From Plantibacter sp. PA-3-X8 (GTDB taxonomy: Bacteria > Actinomycetota > Actinomycetes > Actinomycetales > Microbacteriaceae): a stretch of 64,000 bases of DNA. The translations under genes and the position numbers were made by a program. The stretch lies in assembly GCF_003856975.1 (NCBI RefSeq), contig NZ_CP033107.1, positions 2,046,001 through 2,110,000 of the forward strand, read 5' to 3'. Position 1 is the stretch's first letter. The number at the start of each line of letters is the position of its first letter. Below, in pieces: positions 17,167 through 26,560 of the stretch. The notes under the pieces were generated by a model. The model searched no databases, had not been told where the DNA came from, and saw only the letters and a list, made by a program, of their open reading frames with translations.

Positions 17167-18063
17167 TCAGCGGAAGATGATCGTGCGCGCACCGTCGAGG
17201 AGGACGCGGTCCTCGGCGAACCACTTCACCGCCTGGGTGAGGGTGCGGCTCTCCTCGTCCTGACCGATGGCGACGAGCTCCGCGGGGGAGCGGGAGTGGT
17301 CCACGCGGACGACGTTCTGCTCGATGATCGGTCCCTCGTCGAGGTCGCTCGTCACGAAGTGCGCCGTCGCACCGATGAGCTTGACGCCGCGCGCGTGCGC
17401 CTGCTTGTACGGGTTCGCGCCCTTGAAACCGGGCAGGAAGGAGTGGTGGATGTTGATGGCGCGACCGGCGAGGCGCTCGCAGAGCTCGGGGGAGAGGATC
17501 TGCATGTACCTGGCGAGGACGACGAGCTCGATGTCGTGTTCCTCGACGGCCTCGACGACCCTGGCCTCGAACGCCGCCTTCGATGCGGCGTCCGTCACGG
17601 GCAGCGCCTCGAAGGGCACGCCGTAGAAGGAGGCGAGATCGCGGAGCGAACCGTGGTTGCTGAGCACGAGGGGGATCTCGACCGGGAGCTGGCCGGCCCG
17701 CTGGCGGAAGAGGAGGTCGTTGACGCAGTGCGCCGCCGTCGAGGCCAGGACGAGCGTCCGGAGCGGACGACCGACGACGTCGAGCCGCCACTGGAGGGCG
17801 TATCGCTCGACGACGGGTGCGATGGCCGCCTCGAACCGCTCGCGCGAGACCGCCGCCTCGACCTGGAGCCGCATGAAGAACCGTCCGGTGTCATCGCTCG
17901 AGAACTGCTGGCTCTCGGTGATGTTGCCGGCGGCTTCGACGATCGCACCGCTGATGGCGTGCACGATGCCGGGCCGGTCCTCGCAGATGATCGAGAGCAC
18001 CCAGTGGACGGAGCGCTCGTGCGTGGTCGAGGGCACAGCGGAGGGATCGGTCGAGTTCGTCAC
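17167..18063 (-). CDS. purU: Formyltetrahydrofolate deformylase
   Basis: 298 residues. It hydrolyses 10-formyltetrahydrofolate to formate and tetrahydrofolate. Residues ~20-95 are an ACT domain (LSIICEDRPGIVHAISGAI), and ~100-290 a formyltransferase fold with LSNHGSLRDLA, HHSFLPGFKGANPY and GATAHFVTSDLDEGPIIEQ, which carry the catalytic Asn, His and Asp. It lies 27 bases after the MerR-type gene on the same strand and may be co-transcribed with it. Together with glyA and folD at 24-26.6 kb it belongs to one-carbon metabolism. Confidence 0.96.
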   Translation of the reverse strand: MTNSTDPSAVPSTTHERSVHWVLSIICEDRPGIVHAISGAIVEAAGNITESQQFSSDDTGRFFMRLQVEAAVSRERFEAAIAPVVERYALQWRLDVVGRPLRTLVLASTAAHCVNDLLFRQRAGQLPVEIPLVLSNHGSLRDLASFYGVPFEALPVTDAASKAAFEARVVEAVEEHDIELVVLARYMQILSPELCERLAGRAINIHHSFLPGFKGANPYKQAHARGVKLIGATAHFVTSDLDEGPIIEQNVVRVDHSRSPAELVAIGQDEESRTLTQAVKWFAEDRVLLDGARTIIFR

Positions 18064-18090
18064 CGACTCAGGTTACCGGGACCCGACCGC

Positions 18091-18483
18091 TCAAGCCGCA
18101 GGGACGGACCGCTCGTCGACGAGGTCGGCGTGCGAGGACTGACGCAGGTACGACCGCACCGTCTCGCGGCTCTGCCGCAGGCAGTCGATGCGGGCGTCGA
18201 TCGAGGCGATCTGCGCGTGGAGCGACTCGGCCGTCGCGCGGGAGCAGTCGGGCACGGCACGCGAGGTGCGTGCGTCGTCGAGATCGAGGACCACGCGCAC
18301 GAGACGGGTCGTGAGCCCCGCGTCGAACAGGTTGTCGACCGTGACGACGTGGTCGATCGCGGACGGTTCGTACTCGTCGGGCGCGTGCGACGCACGCACG
18401 GCCACCAGGAGTCCCTCCTCCTCGTAGGAGCGGAGCCGGGTGGCCGGGACACCCGTTCGTTCAGCGAGTTCTGCAATGCGCAT
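18091..18483 (-). CDS. MerR-family transcriptional regulator
   Basis: 130 residues from ATG 18483, with AGAGG seven bases upstream; longer in-frame starts are possible but would add an atypical tail. The N-terminus MRIAELAERTGVPATRLRSY is a MerR winged helix, followed by EEEGLLVAVR and a helical effector or dimer region. There are two isolated cysteines (in PDCSRA and DCLRQS) but no clear metal-binding cluster. Its target could be the divergent MFS exporter gene or the downstream purU. Confidence 0.88.
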   Translation of the reverse strand: MRIAELAERTGVPATRLRSYEEEGLLVAVRASHAPDEYEPSAIDHVVTVDNLFDAGLTTRLVRVVLDLDDARTSRAVPDCSRATAESLHAQIASIDARIDCLRQSRETVRSYLRQSSHADLVDERSVPAA

Positions 18484-18667
18484 GAGCGGCCTCTCTGTCA
18501 CCTTCACGTCAGCTGCAACGTCGGATCGAGCCCTCCGCATTCCCGCCCTCGGGTAGACTCGTCCGCGGTCGCCGGATGTCGGTTGACCCTGGGCGCGCAC
18601 ATCAGCGCGTAGACGAACTCGTCCGCCACGTCAGCCGACGAGTGAACGCCATCGTTGGAGCAATCCG
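18484..18667 (+). promoter_or_regulatory. Divergent gap with candidate -10 box for the MFS gene
   Basis: A GGGTAGACTCG stretch contains TAGACT (18554-18559), a plausible actinobacterial -10 box pointing toward the MFS gene, which would leave a leader of about 100 bases. No clear MerR-type palindrome with a 19-20 bp spacer was found. Confidence 0.35.
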
Positions 18668-19894
18668 ATGACCTCCTCTTCGCCCTCCTCGGCGCGCGCT
18701 GCCGAACCCTCCAAGCCGACGTCACCGCCGTTCCCCTGGGTCGGCCTGATCGCGCTCGCGGCGGGCACCTTCCTCTCCGTCACCGGCGAGATGATCCCGA
18801 CCGGCCTCCTCCCGGAGATGAGCACCTCGCTCGGCGTCACCGAGTCGCAGATCGGGCTCCTCGTCAGCGTGTTCGCGTTCACGGTGGTGCTGTCGAGCAC
18901 CGCGCTCATCCACCTCACCAGGCGTGTCCCGCGACACGCGCTGCTCGTGGCCGTCATCGTGGTCCTCGGCGTGAGCACCGGTCTCGGCGCGCTCGCCCCG
19001 AACTACGAGCTCCTCGTCGCCACCCGCGTGCTCGGCGGGCTCGCCCATGGTGTCTTCTGGGCGGTCGTCGGCGCGTACGCCGGTCACCTGGTCCCGAAGG
19101 AACAGCTCGCCCGCGCCGTGTCCGTGACGATCGCCGGAGGCACGCTCGCCTTCGTCCTCGGCGTCCCGCTCAGCACCGCGCTCGGGCACGCGCTCGGCTG
19201 GCGCCTCGCGTTCGGCGTGCTCGCCGCGGCCATGCTCCTCGGCGCCGTCGTCGTGTGGTGGAAGCTGCCGCCCGTCGGTCGGGAGGAGTCGCATGCGGCC
19301 GCCTCGGGTGCCACGGGTCGTGATCCGAGCATCGTCCCGGTCGCGATCGTCTGCATCGCGGTCGGCGTCATCATGGCGGGCCATTACGCGTTCTACACGT
19401 ACATCGCGCCGTTCCTCATCGGCGAGGTCGGTGTCCCGGCCGGCCAGCTCAGCATCCTCCTCCTCGTCTACGGCGTCGCGGGCGCGATCGGCCTCATCCT
19501 CACCGGCAGCGTCTTCGCGAGGCGCGCGACCACGGGGCTGTTCGTCGCCCTGACCGTGTCTGCGGCCATGGTGAGCGTCCTCGCCCTCTCGGCAGGGTGG
19601 CTTCCGGGCGCGCTCGTCGCGTTCTTCCTCTGGGGGACGGCCTTCGGCATGCTGCCGCCGCTCATGCAGACGCGCCTCCTGCACGCGGCGAGCCCGCGCA
19701 TCCGCGACACCGCCAACGCGTTCTACACGACCGCGTTCAACACGGGGATCGGTGGCGGTTCGGCGCTCGGCGCGTTGCTCCTCGCCGAGATCGGTCTCGG
19801 CGTGCTGCCGTGGGTGTACGTGTGCCTGGCCGTGGTCGCGACCTCGCTCCTCGCGGCGGACGTGCTGCGCACCCGCAAGCGCGAGACCGTCTGA
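18668..19894 (+). CDS. MFS exporter, DHA1 (AraJ/YdhP-like) family
   Basis: 408 residues with 12 predicted spans. The N-terminal segment FLSVTGEMIPTGLLPEMSTSLGVTESQIGLLVS resembles DHA1 sugar/drug efflux permeases of the AraJ type, and the loop 2-3 motif appears as LTRRVPRHALL. It probably exports a small molecule by proton antiport; the substrate is unknown. It is divergent from a MerR-family gene. It ends 39 bases before the convergent sigma-factor gene. Confidence 0.88.
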   Translation: MTSSSPSSARAAEPSKPTSPPFPWVGLIALAAGTFLSVTGEMIPTGLLPEMSTSLGVTESQIGLLVSVFAFTVVLSSTALIHLTRRVPRHALLVAVIVVLGVSTGLGALAPNYELLVATRVLGGLAHGVFWAVVGAYAGHLVPKEQLARAVSVTIAGGTLAFVLGVPLSTALGHALGWRLAFGVLAAAMLLGAVVVWWKLPPVGREESHAAASGATGRDPSIVPVAIVCIAVGVIMAGHYAFYTYIAPFLIGEVGVPAGQLSILLLVYGVAGAIGLILTGSVFARRATTGLFVALTVSAAMVSVLALSAGWLPGALVAFFLWGTAFGMLPPLMQTRLLHAASPRIRDTANAFYTTAFNTGIGGGSALGALLLAEIGLGVLPWVYVCLAVVATSLLAADVLRTRKRETV

Positions 19895-19933
19895 TCGAGC
19901 ACGAGCCGATGCGGACGTGCTGAGCGGGACCGC

Positions 19934-22171
19934 TTACGGTACAGCCGGTTCTTCCGTCGTCGGCGCCGGTGAGGCGTCTGCACCATCGGTCGGCGCGGTG
20001 ACGTCGGGCGCGGTCTCCACCGGCGTCTCCGTCGCCGGATCCGGCTCGGTCGCGCTCGGAACGTCCGTCTCCGTCGCGGGAGCCGCTTCCACCGGGGCCT
20101 GCTCCGCGATCGGGTCGACGACGGCCTGAACCGGGACCGGAGCGGGAGCCGCCTCCGGTGCGGTGTCCAGAACCGCTTCCGGGAGCGGGGCCGTCGCCGG
20201 ATCGACGACGGCGTCGGTACTCAGGAGTCCGGTCAGCGAGAGGTACTCGACGGAGGTCGCAGGTCCCACGCGCGATGGGTCTGACGGGTCGACGCTCCAG
20301 ACGCTGAGCTCGTGGAACCCGACGGCGACGGCGGCGCCGGTCAGCGTCGCTCGACCGTCGGCGTCGAGCGCGACGCGTTGCTCGTCACCACCGTCGACCG
20401 TGTATCCGACCTCGCCGTTCGGAGCACCGACGACCACGAGCGGGCCGGTCGGATCGAGGAACTGCACCGACAGCACCGTCCGGAGCCCGGTGACGGCCGG
20501 CCCGCTGATCGACAGGGTGGCCGGTTCGGTGGACACGGAGACCTCGTCGCCCAGGGTCTGGCGGACGGTCAGGACGAAGGTGCCCGTGCGGCCGAGGTCG
20601 ATCGGGCCGGTCGACCAGGTCGCGGTCTCGGGAGCGGCTGTGGCGGACGCCGGCCGAGCGGAGGCCGGCACGACCGTCGACGCGACGACCACGTCGCCGT
20701 CGAGGATGTCGACGGTGGCGCCGGCCGCGGCGGTACCGCTGAAGGCAGGCCACAGGAAGCCGCCACCGGTGTCGGCGGCCATCGTCGGCGCCGGAAGCTC
20801 CTCGGGGTCAGTCGGATCCACGGGGTCCACCGGGTCGACGGGATCGACGGGAGGGGCGACGGGCGGAGCCGTCGGCGACGGGACCTGCGGCTCGGCGACC
20901 GGAGGCGGCGTCGCACCCGTGCCGGGCGTCGGCCGGGGCGTGGGCGCCGGTCCCGAGGGTGTCGGGGTCGTCGGCGCGGACGGCGACGTCGTCGGACCCG
21001 TGGTCGGAGTCGCGCCCGGTGTCGGCACGGCGACGGGGTCGCTGTTCTCGTCGGCGGAGACGGAGGTCGCCGAGTCGGCTGCTGGTGGGAACACCACCGG
21101 ACCCAGGACGAGCGCGGCTGCGGTCACCACCGCGACGACGCCGACGCCGATCGCGGCGATGATGCCACCGGAGAGACCTGCCGTCGCAGCACCCGCGACG
21201 CCCGCACCCGAGGCGACGCCCGCGCCGGACGCGGCGCCACTGGAACCGGCCGCACCGGAAGCCGTTGCTCCGCCGGAGGCCGCCACCGAGGTGCTCAGGT
21301 GCGCCGTCAGTGCGACCCCGCCGGTGACGCCGGCCGGCATCGCGGCGACCGCGGTCGTCGACGCACCGTTCGTCTGCAACCACGCGGTGTAGCCGGCCGC
21401 ACCGGCGGCGCCTGCGACGAGGGGGAGGAGGACGAGCGCCATGCGCGAGCCGACCTCCTTCGCCTCAGCGGCCACGATGGTGCACCGCTGACAGGCGTCC
21501 AGGTGCGACTCGACCTTGGCCGTGTCCCGGGCGGAGAGGTTCCCGCGCGCGTAGGATCCGAGCCTGCTGATGGTGAAGGCGTGCTCCGAGTCGTCGTCGA
21601 CGGCCTGCAGATGCGCCTGGATCCACGCTTCGCGCAGCCCCTCGCGTGCTCGGTAGGCGAGCGCGGCCACCGAGTTGGCCTTCATCCCGAGGAGCGGCGC
21701 GACCTCCGCGGGCGTCATCGCCTCGATCTCCGTGTACCAGAGCACCTCCTGCCACCGGGTCGGCAGGCTTCGGAACGCTCGGGCACTCAGGCTGCGGTCG
21801 AGGGCCTCGATCGAGGACGCCTCGTTCGTGTCCGGGTCCTCGAAGGAGTCCAGGGTGTCGAGCGAGGTCTCCCGACGTGATCGGCCCCACGCGGCCGCCG
21901 TGTTCCGGATGGTCGTGAACAGGTAGGGGCGGAAGGCGCCGGTGGGGCCCTTCCCGCGGCGGACCGCCTGATAGATGCGTGCGAAGGACTCCGAGACGAG
22001 GTCGTCGGGATCGAGGCTCGAGGTGACGGACCTGGCGACGGTCCGTCCGGCGTTCGAGTGCCGTCGCCACAGCTCCGCGTAGGCGTCCTGCGAGCCCGTT
22101 CGGGTGCGCTCGATGAGCTCGGCATCCGATCGCTCGGTGAGCGATGAAGCCGGGGATGTGTCCAGGCTCAT
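19934..22171 (-). CDS. ECF-type sigma factor fused to zinc-finger, membrane and Pro-rich C-terminal module
   Basis: 745 residues from ATG 22171, after GGAGG. Residues ~15-80 look like sigma region 2 (DPDDLVSESFARIYQAVRRG) and ~120-185 like region 4 (LPTRWQEVLWYTEIEAMTPA, then LLGMKANSVAALAYRAREGL). Then comes an anti-sigma-like zinc finger with His223, Cys227 and Cys230 (HLDACQRC), a hydrophobic span (~243-265), an Ala/Gly/Ser-rich stretch, a second span (~334-361), a Pro/Thr-rich linker with VDP repeats, and a C-terminal region with beta-rich, Ig-like blocks. It is one continuous frame. Sigma factors with such extensions are known in actinobacteria. Two spans would put the tail back in the cytoplasm, so the topology is unclear. 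Confidence 0.85.
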   Translation of the reverse strand: MSLDTSPASSLTERSDAELIERTRTGSQDAYAELWRRHSNAGRTVARSVTSSLDPDDLVSESFARIYQAVRRGKGPTGAFRPYLFTTIRNTAAAWGRSRRETSLDTLDSFEDPDTNEASSIEALDRSLSARAFRSLPTRWQEVLWYTEIEAMTPAEVAPLLGMKANSVAALAYRAREGLREAWIQAHLQAVDDDSEHAFTISRLGSYARGNLSARDTAKVESHLDACQRCTIVAAEAKEVGSRMALVLLPLVAGAAGAAGYTAWLQTNGASTTAVAAMPAGVTGGVALTAHLSTSVAASGGATASGAAGSSGAASGAGVASGAGVAGAATAGLSGGIIAAIGVGVVAVVTAAALVLGPVVFPPAADSATSVSADENSDPVAVPTPGATPTTGPTTSPSAPTTPTPSGPAPTPRPTPGTGATPPPVAEPQVPSPTAPPVAPPVDPVDPVDPVDPTDPEELPAPTMAADTGGGFLWPAFSGTAAAGATVDILDGDVVVASTVVPASARPASATAAPETATWSTGPIDLGRTGTFVLTVRQTLGDEVSVSTEPATLSISGPAVTGLRTVLSVQFLDPTGPLVVVGAPNGEVGYTVDGGDEQRVALDADGRATLTGAAVAVGFHELSVWSVDPSDPSRVGPATSVEYLSLTGLLSTDAVVDPATAPLPEAVLDTAPEAAPAPVPVQAVVDPIAEQAPVEAAPATETDVPSATEPDPATETPVETAPDVTAPTDGADASPAPTTEEPAVP

Positions 22172-22575
22172 GATGCCTCCGTCTGCGAGCTGCGCACTTC
22201 CGGGCACCGTGCCCGCTCAAGAGAGTCGGGTGAAGCGGGATCATGACGCCGATTCCTCATCTTGGCACGAGGTGTCTCGCGGACAGCCGCTGGCGCCGAG
22301 GAAGATCCGTTTCGATTGTTCTGGGAAACCGCGTCATGACCTGCTCGGGATGCACTCTCTCAGGATGAACAGCAGGATTCCCGGCGACGGGGACCCGGCT
22401 GGGTCGTCCTCGGACGGCCACGATGCGCGCCACGGCCGGTGTGCATCGGGCAACGGACCCGAAACGTTGCAGATCTCGACGGGAGGGGGCGCCTTCGTGC
22501 GTACCCGTCGACAGGCCGGGAGTGGTGCTCGGGGGCGAGCATCACTCCCGGCCGCTTTTCCGACCGTCGCTCGGA
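22172..22575. other. 404-bp non-coding gap upstream of the sigma-factor gene
   Basis: This holds the upstream region of the sigma-fusion gene (GGAGG near 22176-22180) and the downstream hairpin of the hexosaminidase gene. No credible coding frame was found: the open frames crossing it have no ribosome site and no recognisable product. No clear -10/-35 pair stands out. Confidence 0.5.
22514..22553 (-). terminator. Hairpin downstream of the hexosaminidase gene
   Basis: An 18-bp stem (22514-22531 with 22536-22553) with one G-U wobble and a 4-base loop lies 23 bases after the hexosaminidase stop. A short T-run follows it on the plus strand. It probably terminates the hexosaminidase transcript. 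Confidence 0.75.
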
Positions 22576-24078
22576 TCAGTCCAGCCAGCCGACCTCGGGG
22601 GAGCGGTGGAAGGCGATGCCCGCGGCCGACCAGCTCTGAGCAAGCTCGGCCAGCCGGACTCGGAAGTCGCTCCAATCCGGCGCGCGTCGCTCCGACCATC
22701 CGATCTCCGCGATGGACGCGACACGGGGGAAGACGAGGAACTCGAGCGTCTGCACGTCGGCCACGGTCTCCGTCCAGAGCGGGGCTTCGACGCCGAGGAT
22801 GTCCTGCTCACCGACGCCTTCGACGATCTCGGTCGGCTCCCAGACGGCGGAGCGTTCGACACTCGTGGGGCCGTCCGCCCACGTGAGGCCGGCCGTCGCG
22901 ACGTCGGGGTACTGCATGTCGAGGTAGGCGGCGTCGGCCGGAGACATGATGACCTGCCCGCCCTGATCGACGAACGAGCGCAGCTTGGCGGCGTGACCGT
23001 CCTCGGGGGAGACGTAGTTCCAGTACTGGCCGATGGTGCCGGGAGCGAGGTCGCGTGACGTACCGAACTCGTGCCAGGCGATGGCGGTCTTCCCGGTCGT
23101 GGCGACCAGTTCGGACACCCGACGGGCGAAGTGGAGGAAGTCCTCCTCAGTGGTGGCGAACGCTTCATCGCCGCCCAGGTGGAGGTAGGGGCCCGGGGTC
23201 ATCGCGGCGAGCTGGGTGAACACGTCCTCGAGGAACGTGTAGGTGGACTCGGCATGGATGTCGAGGCTCGAGAAGCCGACCTCCGTGCCGGTGTAGGGCT
23301 GGCGGGCGACGCCGTCCGGGTTGAGTTCGGGATACGCCGAGAGGACCGCGTTCGTGTGTCCGGGGACGTCGATCTCGGGGACGATCGTGACGCGGCGGTC
23401 GGCGGCGTACTCGATGATCGCCCGGTAGTCGTCGGCGCTGTACGAGCCGCCCGTACCACCACCGACGGCGGTCGCCGCACCGATCCCGGTGAGCTCCGGC
23501 CACCCGGCGATCTCGAGGCGCCACCCCTGGTCGTCGGTGAGATGCAGATGCAGGTGGTTGAGTTTGAGTGCGGCGATCTGGTCGATGAACCGCTGCACCT
23601 GCGCGACCGTGAAGAAGTGCCTCGCGACGTCGAGCATCGCGCCGCGGTAGGCGAACCGCGGAGCGTCGTCGATGACGGTCGCGGCGATGATCCAGTCCTG
23701 TGCGCCGGCCGTCGGTGCCCAGTTGGCCGCCGGGAGGAGCTGTCTGAGCGTCTGCGTGCCGTGGTGGACCCCGTCGGCGTCCGCGCCGACGATCTCGACA
23801 CCGGAGGCCGCGGCGGTCAATCGGTAGGCCCCGCTCGTCGTCGACAGGCTGGGGTCGATCGACAGCGTGATGACCGTACCCGCGGAGTCCACGACCTCCT
23901 CCGTGCCGGTTGTCTCGACCGGGAGGGCGAACCCCGTCGAGGTGCGCAGGGCGTCGGCGAGGATCCGAGCCGTGGTCGCCACCGACGGGTCGGTACGGAT
24001 CACCGACTCCGTCGACAACCGGAACGGGGGAGCGGAGGCGTCCGTGGTCTGCGAGACGGGGCGGGGCAGCAGGCTCAT
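22576..24078 (-). CDS. Beta-N-acetylhexosaminidase, GH20 family
   Basis: 500 residues from ATG 24078 with AAGGAA upstream. An N-terminal GH20b-like domain (~1-130) precedes the catalytic barrel (~140-480), which carries YRGAMLDVARHFF, LHLHLTDDQGWR, PEIDVPGHTNA and the catalytic pair Asp304-Glu305 in HLGGDEAF. It should release terminal GlcNAc or GalNAc by substrate-assisted catalysis. There is no signal peptide, so it probably acts on imported chitooligosaccharides or muropeptide fragments. This fits the ROK kinase, nagA and nagB found elsewhere in the window. Confidence 0.95.
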   Translation of the reverse strand: MSLLPRPVSQTTDASAPPFRLSTESVIRTDPSVATTARILADALRTSTGFALPVETTGTEEVVDSAGTVITLSIDPSLSTTSGAYRLTAAASGVEIVGADADGVHHGTQTLRQLLPAANWAPTAGAQDWIIAATVIDDAPRFAYRGAMLDVARHFFTVAQVQRFIDQIAALKLNHLHLHLTDDQGWRLEIAGWPELTGIGAATAVGGGTGGSYSADDYRAIIEYAADRRVTIVPEIDVPGHTNAVLSAYPELNPDGVARQPYTGTEVGFSSLDIHAESTYTFLEDVFTQLAAMTPGPYLHLGGDEAFATTEEDFLHFARRVSELVATTGKTAIAWHEFGTSRDLAPGTIGQYWNYVSPEDGHAAKLRSFVDQGGQVIMSPADAAYLDMQYPDVATAGLTWADGPTSVERSAVWEPTEIVEGVGEQDILGVEAPLWTETVADVQTLEFLVFPRVASIAEIGWSERRAPDWSDFRVRLAELAQSWSAAGIAFHRSPEVGWLD

Positions 24079-24239
24079 GCGCGGTTCCTTCGGCGTCGGC
24101 GACGCGGGATCGTGGGGGCTGGAACGGGTTTGTTCGGAGGGTGAACAAGCGTCGGGCCATCCTGACACACCGGCCCCCACCGCTGCCCGACCTCTCCACA
24201 GGACGGTGCGCGTCGGGCGTCCCGTTGCTATGCTGCTAG
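24079..24239 (+). promoter_or_regulatory. Gap upstream of the riboswitch with candidate glyA promoter
   Basis: TATGCT at 24229-24234 is a good -10 candidate and would start transcription near 24241, exactly at the 5' edge of the riboswitch. The -35 region is G/C-rich and not recognisable. The rest of the gap to the hexosaminidase start holds nothing I can identify. Confidence 0.5.
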
Positions 24240-24350
24240 CAGTCGCAACTGGCGTATAGACGGAGTTCCGCTCCGCCTCAGATGGTTCACCATCGGGGAG
24301 CGACCCTGCACCTTGAAGACAAGGGCGGATTCGGCCGCACGCCTGGGCCG
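24240..24350 (+). promoter_or_regulatory. ZTP (pfl-motif) riboswitch upstream of glyA
   Basis: The conserved parts of the ZTP/pfl RNA are present in order: GTCGCAACTGGCG (24242-24254), a variable hairpin (CGGAGTTCCGCTCCG), ATGGTTCACCATCGGGGAGC (24282-24301), and the 3' domain CGCACGCCTGGGCC (24336-24349), whose CCTGGGC closes the pseudoknot. These RNAs sense ZTP/ZMP, which builds up when 10-formyl-tetrahydrofolate is short, and switch on folate and purine genes. The position 5' of glyA-folD fits. The expression platform (terminator or ribosome-site masking) was not resolved. Confidence 0.9.
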
Positions 24351-24397
24351 AAACGGCACATCACCGACATCCGTTCTGTCACAAAAGGGAGCCAGTC

Positions 24398-25669
24398 TTG
24401 TCCGACACCTTCAACGCGCCACTCTCCGAGGTCGATCCCGAGATCGCAGCGGTCCTCGAGCAGGAGCTCGGTCGCCAGCGCAACACCCTCGAGATGATCG
24501 CGAGCGAGAACTTCGTGCCCGTCTCCGTCCTGCAGTCGCAGGGCAGCGTCCTCACCAACAAGTACGCCGAGGGCTACCCGGGTCGTCGCTACTACGGCGG
24601 CTGCGAGTTCGTCGACATCGCCGAGTCCCTCGCGATCGAGCGGGCCAAGAGCCTCTTCGGTGCCGCGTACGCGAACGTCCAGCCGCACTCGGGCGCCACG
24701 GCCAACGCGGCGGTCCTCTCGGCGATCGCCACCCCCCGCGACACCATCCTCGGTCTCGAGCTCGCCCACGGTGGTCACCTCACCCACGGCATGAAGCTCA
24801 ACTTCTCCGGCAAGCTCTACAACGCCGTCTCCTACGGCGTCGACCCCGAGACCTTCCTCGTCGACATGGACGTCGTCCGCGACAAGGCACTCGAGCACAA
24901 GCCGCAGGTCATCATCGCCGGTTGGTCCGCCTACCCGCGCCAGCTCGACTTCGCCGCGTTCCGCGCGATCGCCGACGAGGTCGGCGCGAAGCTCTGGGTC
25001 GACATGGCGCACTTCGCCGGCCTCGTCGCCGCAGGGGTCCACCCGTCGCCCGTGCCGTTCGCCGACGTCGTGTCCTCCACCGTGCACAAGACCATCGGCG
25101 GCCCGCGCTCCGGCTTCATCGTGAGCCGCGACATGGAGCTCGCCAAGAAGCTCAACTCGAACGTGTTCCCCGGCCAGCAGGGCGGACCGCTCATGCACGT
25201 CATCGCCGCCAAGGCGACGGCGTTCAAGCTCGCCGCCACGGCGGAGTTCAAGGACCGCCAGGAGCGCACGCTCCGCGGTGCCAAGCTCCTCGCCGAGGCG
25301 CTCACCTCCGAGGCGTCGAAGGCCGCCGGCATCGACGTCCTCACCGGCGGCACCGACGTGCACCTCGTGCTCGCCGACCTCCGCACCTCCGAGCTCGACG
25401 GCCAGCAGGCCGAAGACCTCCTCCACGAGGTCGGCATCACGGTCAACCGCAACTCGGTGCCGTTCGACCCGCGCCCGCCGATGGTCACCTCCGGGCTGCG
25501 GATCGGTACCCCGGCACTCGCGACGCGTGGCTTCGGCGACACCGAGTTCGCCGAGGTCGCCGACATCATCGCCCTCGCGCTGCGCAACGGTGCCGAGGCC
25601 GGAGCCCTCCGGGAGCGTGTCACGGCGCTCGCCGAGCGCTTCCCGCTCTACCCCGGCCTCCAGCAGTAG
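24398..25669 (+). CDS. glyA: Serine hydroxymethyltransferase
   Basis: 423 residues. It interconverts serine and glycine while loading a one-carbon unit on tetrahydrofolate. The start is TTG 24398, preceded by AAAAGGGAG; no ATG fits. PLP-enzyme motifs: [32 protein letters not shown] and the PLP lysine Lys231 in [15 protein letters not shown]. It is the first gene after the ZTP riboswitch and is followed 11 bases later by folD, forming a one-carbon operon. Confidence 0.98.
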   Translation: MSDTFNAPLSEVDPEIAAVLEQELGRQRNTLEMIASENFVPVSVLQSQGSVLTNKYAEGYPGRRYYGGCEFVDIAESLAIERAKSLFGAAYANVQPHSGATANAAVLSAIATPRDTILGLELAHGGHLTHGMKLNFSGKLYNAVSYGVDPETFLVDMDVVRDKALEHKPQVIIAGWSAYPRQLDFAAFRAIADEVGAKLWVDMAHFAGLVAAGVHPSPVPFADVVSSTVHKTIGGPRSGFIVSRDMELAKKLNSNVFPGQQGGPLMHVIAAKATAFKLAATAEFKDRQERTLRGAKLLAEALTSEASKAAGIDVLTGGTDVHLVLADLRTSELDGQQAEDLLHEVGITVNRNSVPFDPRPPMVTSGLRIGTPALATRGFGDTEFAEVADIIALALRNGAEAGALRERVTALAERFPLYPGLQQ

Positions 25670-25680
25670 GGCGCGGGAGC

Positions 25681-26553
25681 ATGACCGCACAGATCCTCGA
25701 CGGTAAGGCCACGGCCGCCGCCATCAAGTCCGAACTCGCGATCGAGGTGGCCGCGCTCAAGGAGCGCGGCATCTCGGTCGGGCTGGGTACCGTCCTCGTC
25801 GGGTCCGACCCGGGTTCGCAGTGGTACGTCGCCGGGAAGCACCGCGACTGCGCCGAGGTCGGCATGGAGTCGATCCGACGTGATCTGCCAGAGACGGTCT
25901 CGCAGGAGGAGCTCGAGGCCGTCCTCGACGAACTCAACGCCGACGAGAGCTGCACCGGCTACATCGTGCAGCTGCCGTTGCCGAAGCACATCGACACCGA
26001 CGCGATCCTCGAGCGCATCGATCCCGAGAAGGACGCCGACGGGCTCCACCCGACCAACCTCGGGCGTCTCGTGCTCAACGTGAACCGTCCGATCCACACC
26101 CCGCTGCCGTGCACGCCGAAGGGCGTCATCGAGCTGGTGGAACGTCACGGGATCAGCTGGGCGGGCAAGCACGTCGTCGTCGTGGGCCGCGGGGTCACCG
26201 TCGGTCGCGCGATCGGCCCGCTGCTCACCCGTCGCGAATACAACGCGACGGTGACGCTGACGCACACCGGAACGGTCGGACTCGACGACATCCTCCGCAC
26301 CGCCGACGTGATCGTCGCCGCGGCAGGCGTCCCCGGGATCGTCACGCGCGATGCCGTGAAGCCGGGCGTGATCGTCCTCGACGTCGGTGTGAGCCGCGAG
26401 ACCGACCCCGAGACCGGCAAGTCCCGGGTCGTGGGCGACGTCGCCCCCGACGTGGCCGAGGTCGCCTCGTGGATCAGTCCGAACCCCGGTGGTGTCGGCC
26501 CCATGACCCGCGTTGGTCTCCTCGCCAACGTCGTCCGCATGGCCACCCCCTAA
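25681..26553 (+). CDS. folD: Bifunctional methylenetetrahydrofolate dehydrogenase/cyclohydrolase
   Basis: 290 residues. It turns 5,10-methylene-THF into 10-formyl-THF in two steps. Visible signatures are [16 protein letters not shown] (catalytic Tyr/Lys), [10 protein letters not shown], the NADP loop [17 protein letters not shown] (Val where many FolD have a Ser) and [10 protein letters not shown]. It directly follows glyA and should share the ZTP riboswitch. Its end is 7 bases before the first 61-bp palindrome. Confidence 0.97.
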   Translation: MTAQILDGKATAAAIKSELAIEVAALKERGISVGLGTVLVGSDPGSQWYVAGKHRDCAEVGMESIRRDLPETVSQEELEAVLDELNADESCTGYIVQLPLPKHIDTDAILERIDPEKDADGLHPTNLGRLVLNVNRPIHTPLPCTPKGVIELVERHGISWAGKHVVVVGRGVTVGRAIGPLLTRREYNATVTLTHTGTVGLDDILRTADVIVAAAGVPGIVTRDAVKPGVIVLDVGVSRETDPETGKSRVVGDVAPDVAEVASWISPNPGGVGPMTRVGLLANVVRMATP

Positions 26554-26560
26554 CCCAGCC

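Noticed and set aside
16921..18612. Open frame (563 codons) antisense to purU and the MerR gene
   Set aside because: It crosses several real genes and intergenic gaps without a ribosome site or domain.
20312..21880. Gly/Arg-rich open frames antisense to the sigma-fusion gene
   Set aside because: The repeat-like look comes from the Pro/Thr and VDP low-complexity coding on the minus strand.
22104..22886. Plus-strand open frame in the gap upstream of the sigma-fusion gene
   Set aside because: It has no domain or ribosome site and overlaps both real minus-strand genes.
24240..24350. Tetrahydrofolate riboswitch as an alternative to ZTP
   Set aside because: The ACTGGCG, ATCGGGGAGC and CGCCTGGGCC blocks follow the pfl/ZTP consensus; THF-motif features are not seen.
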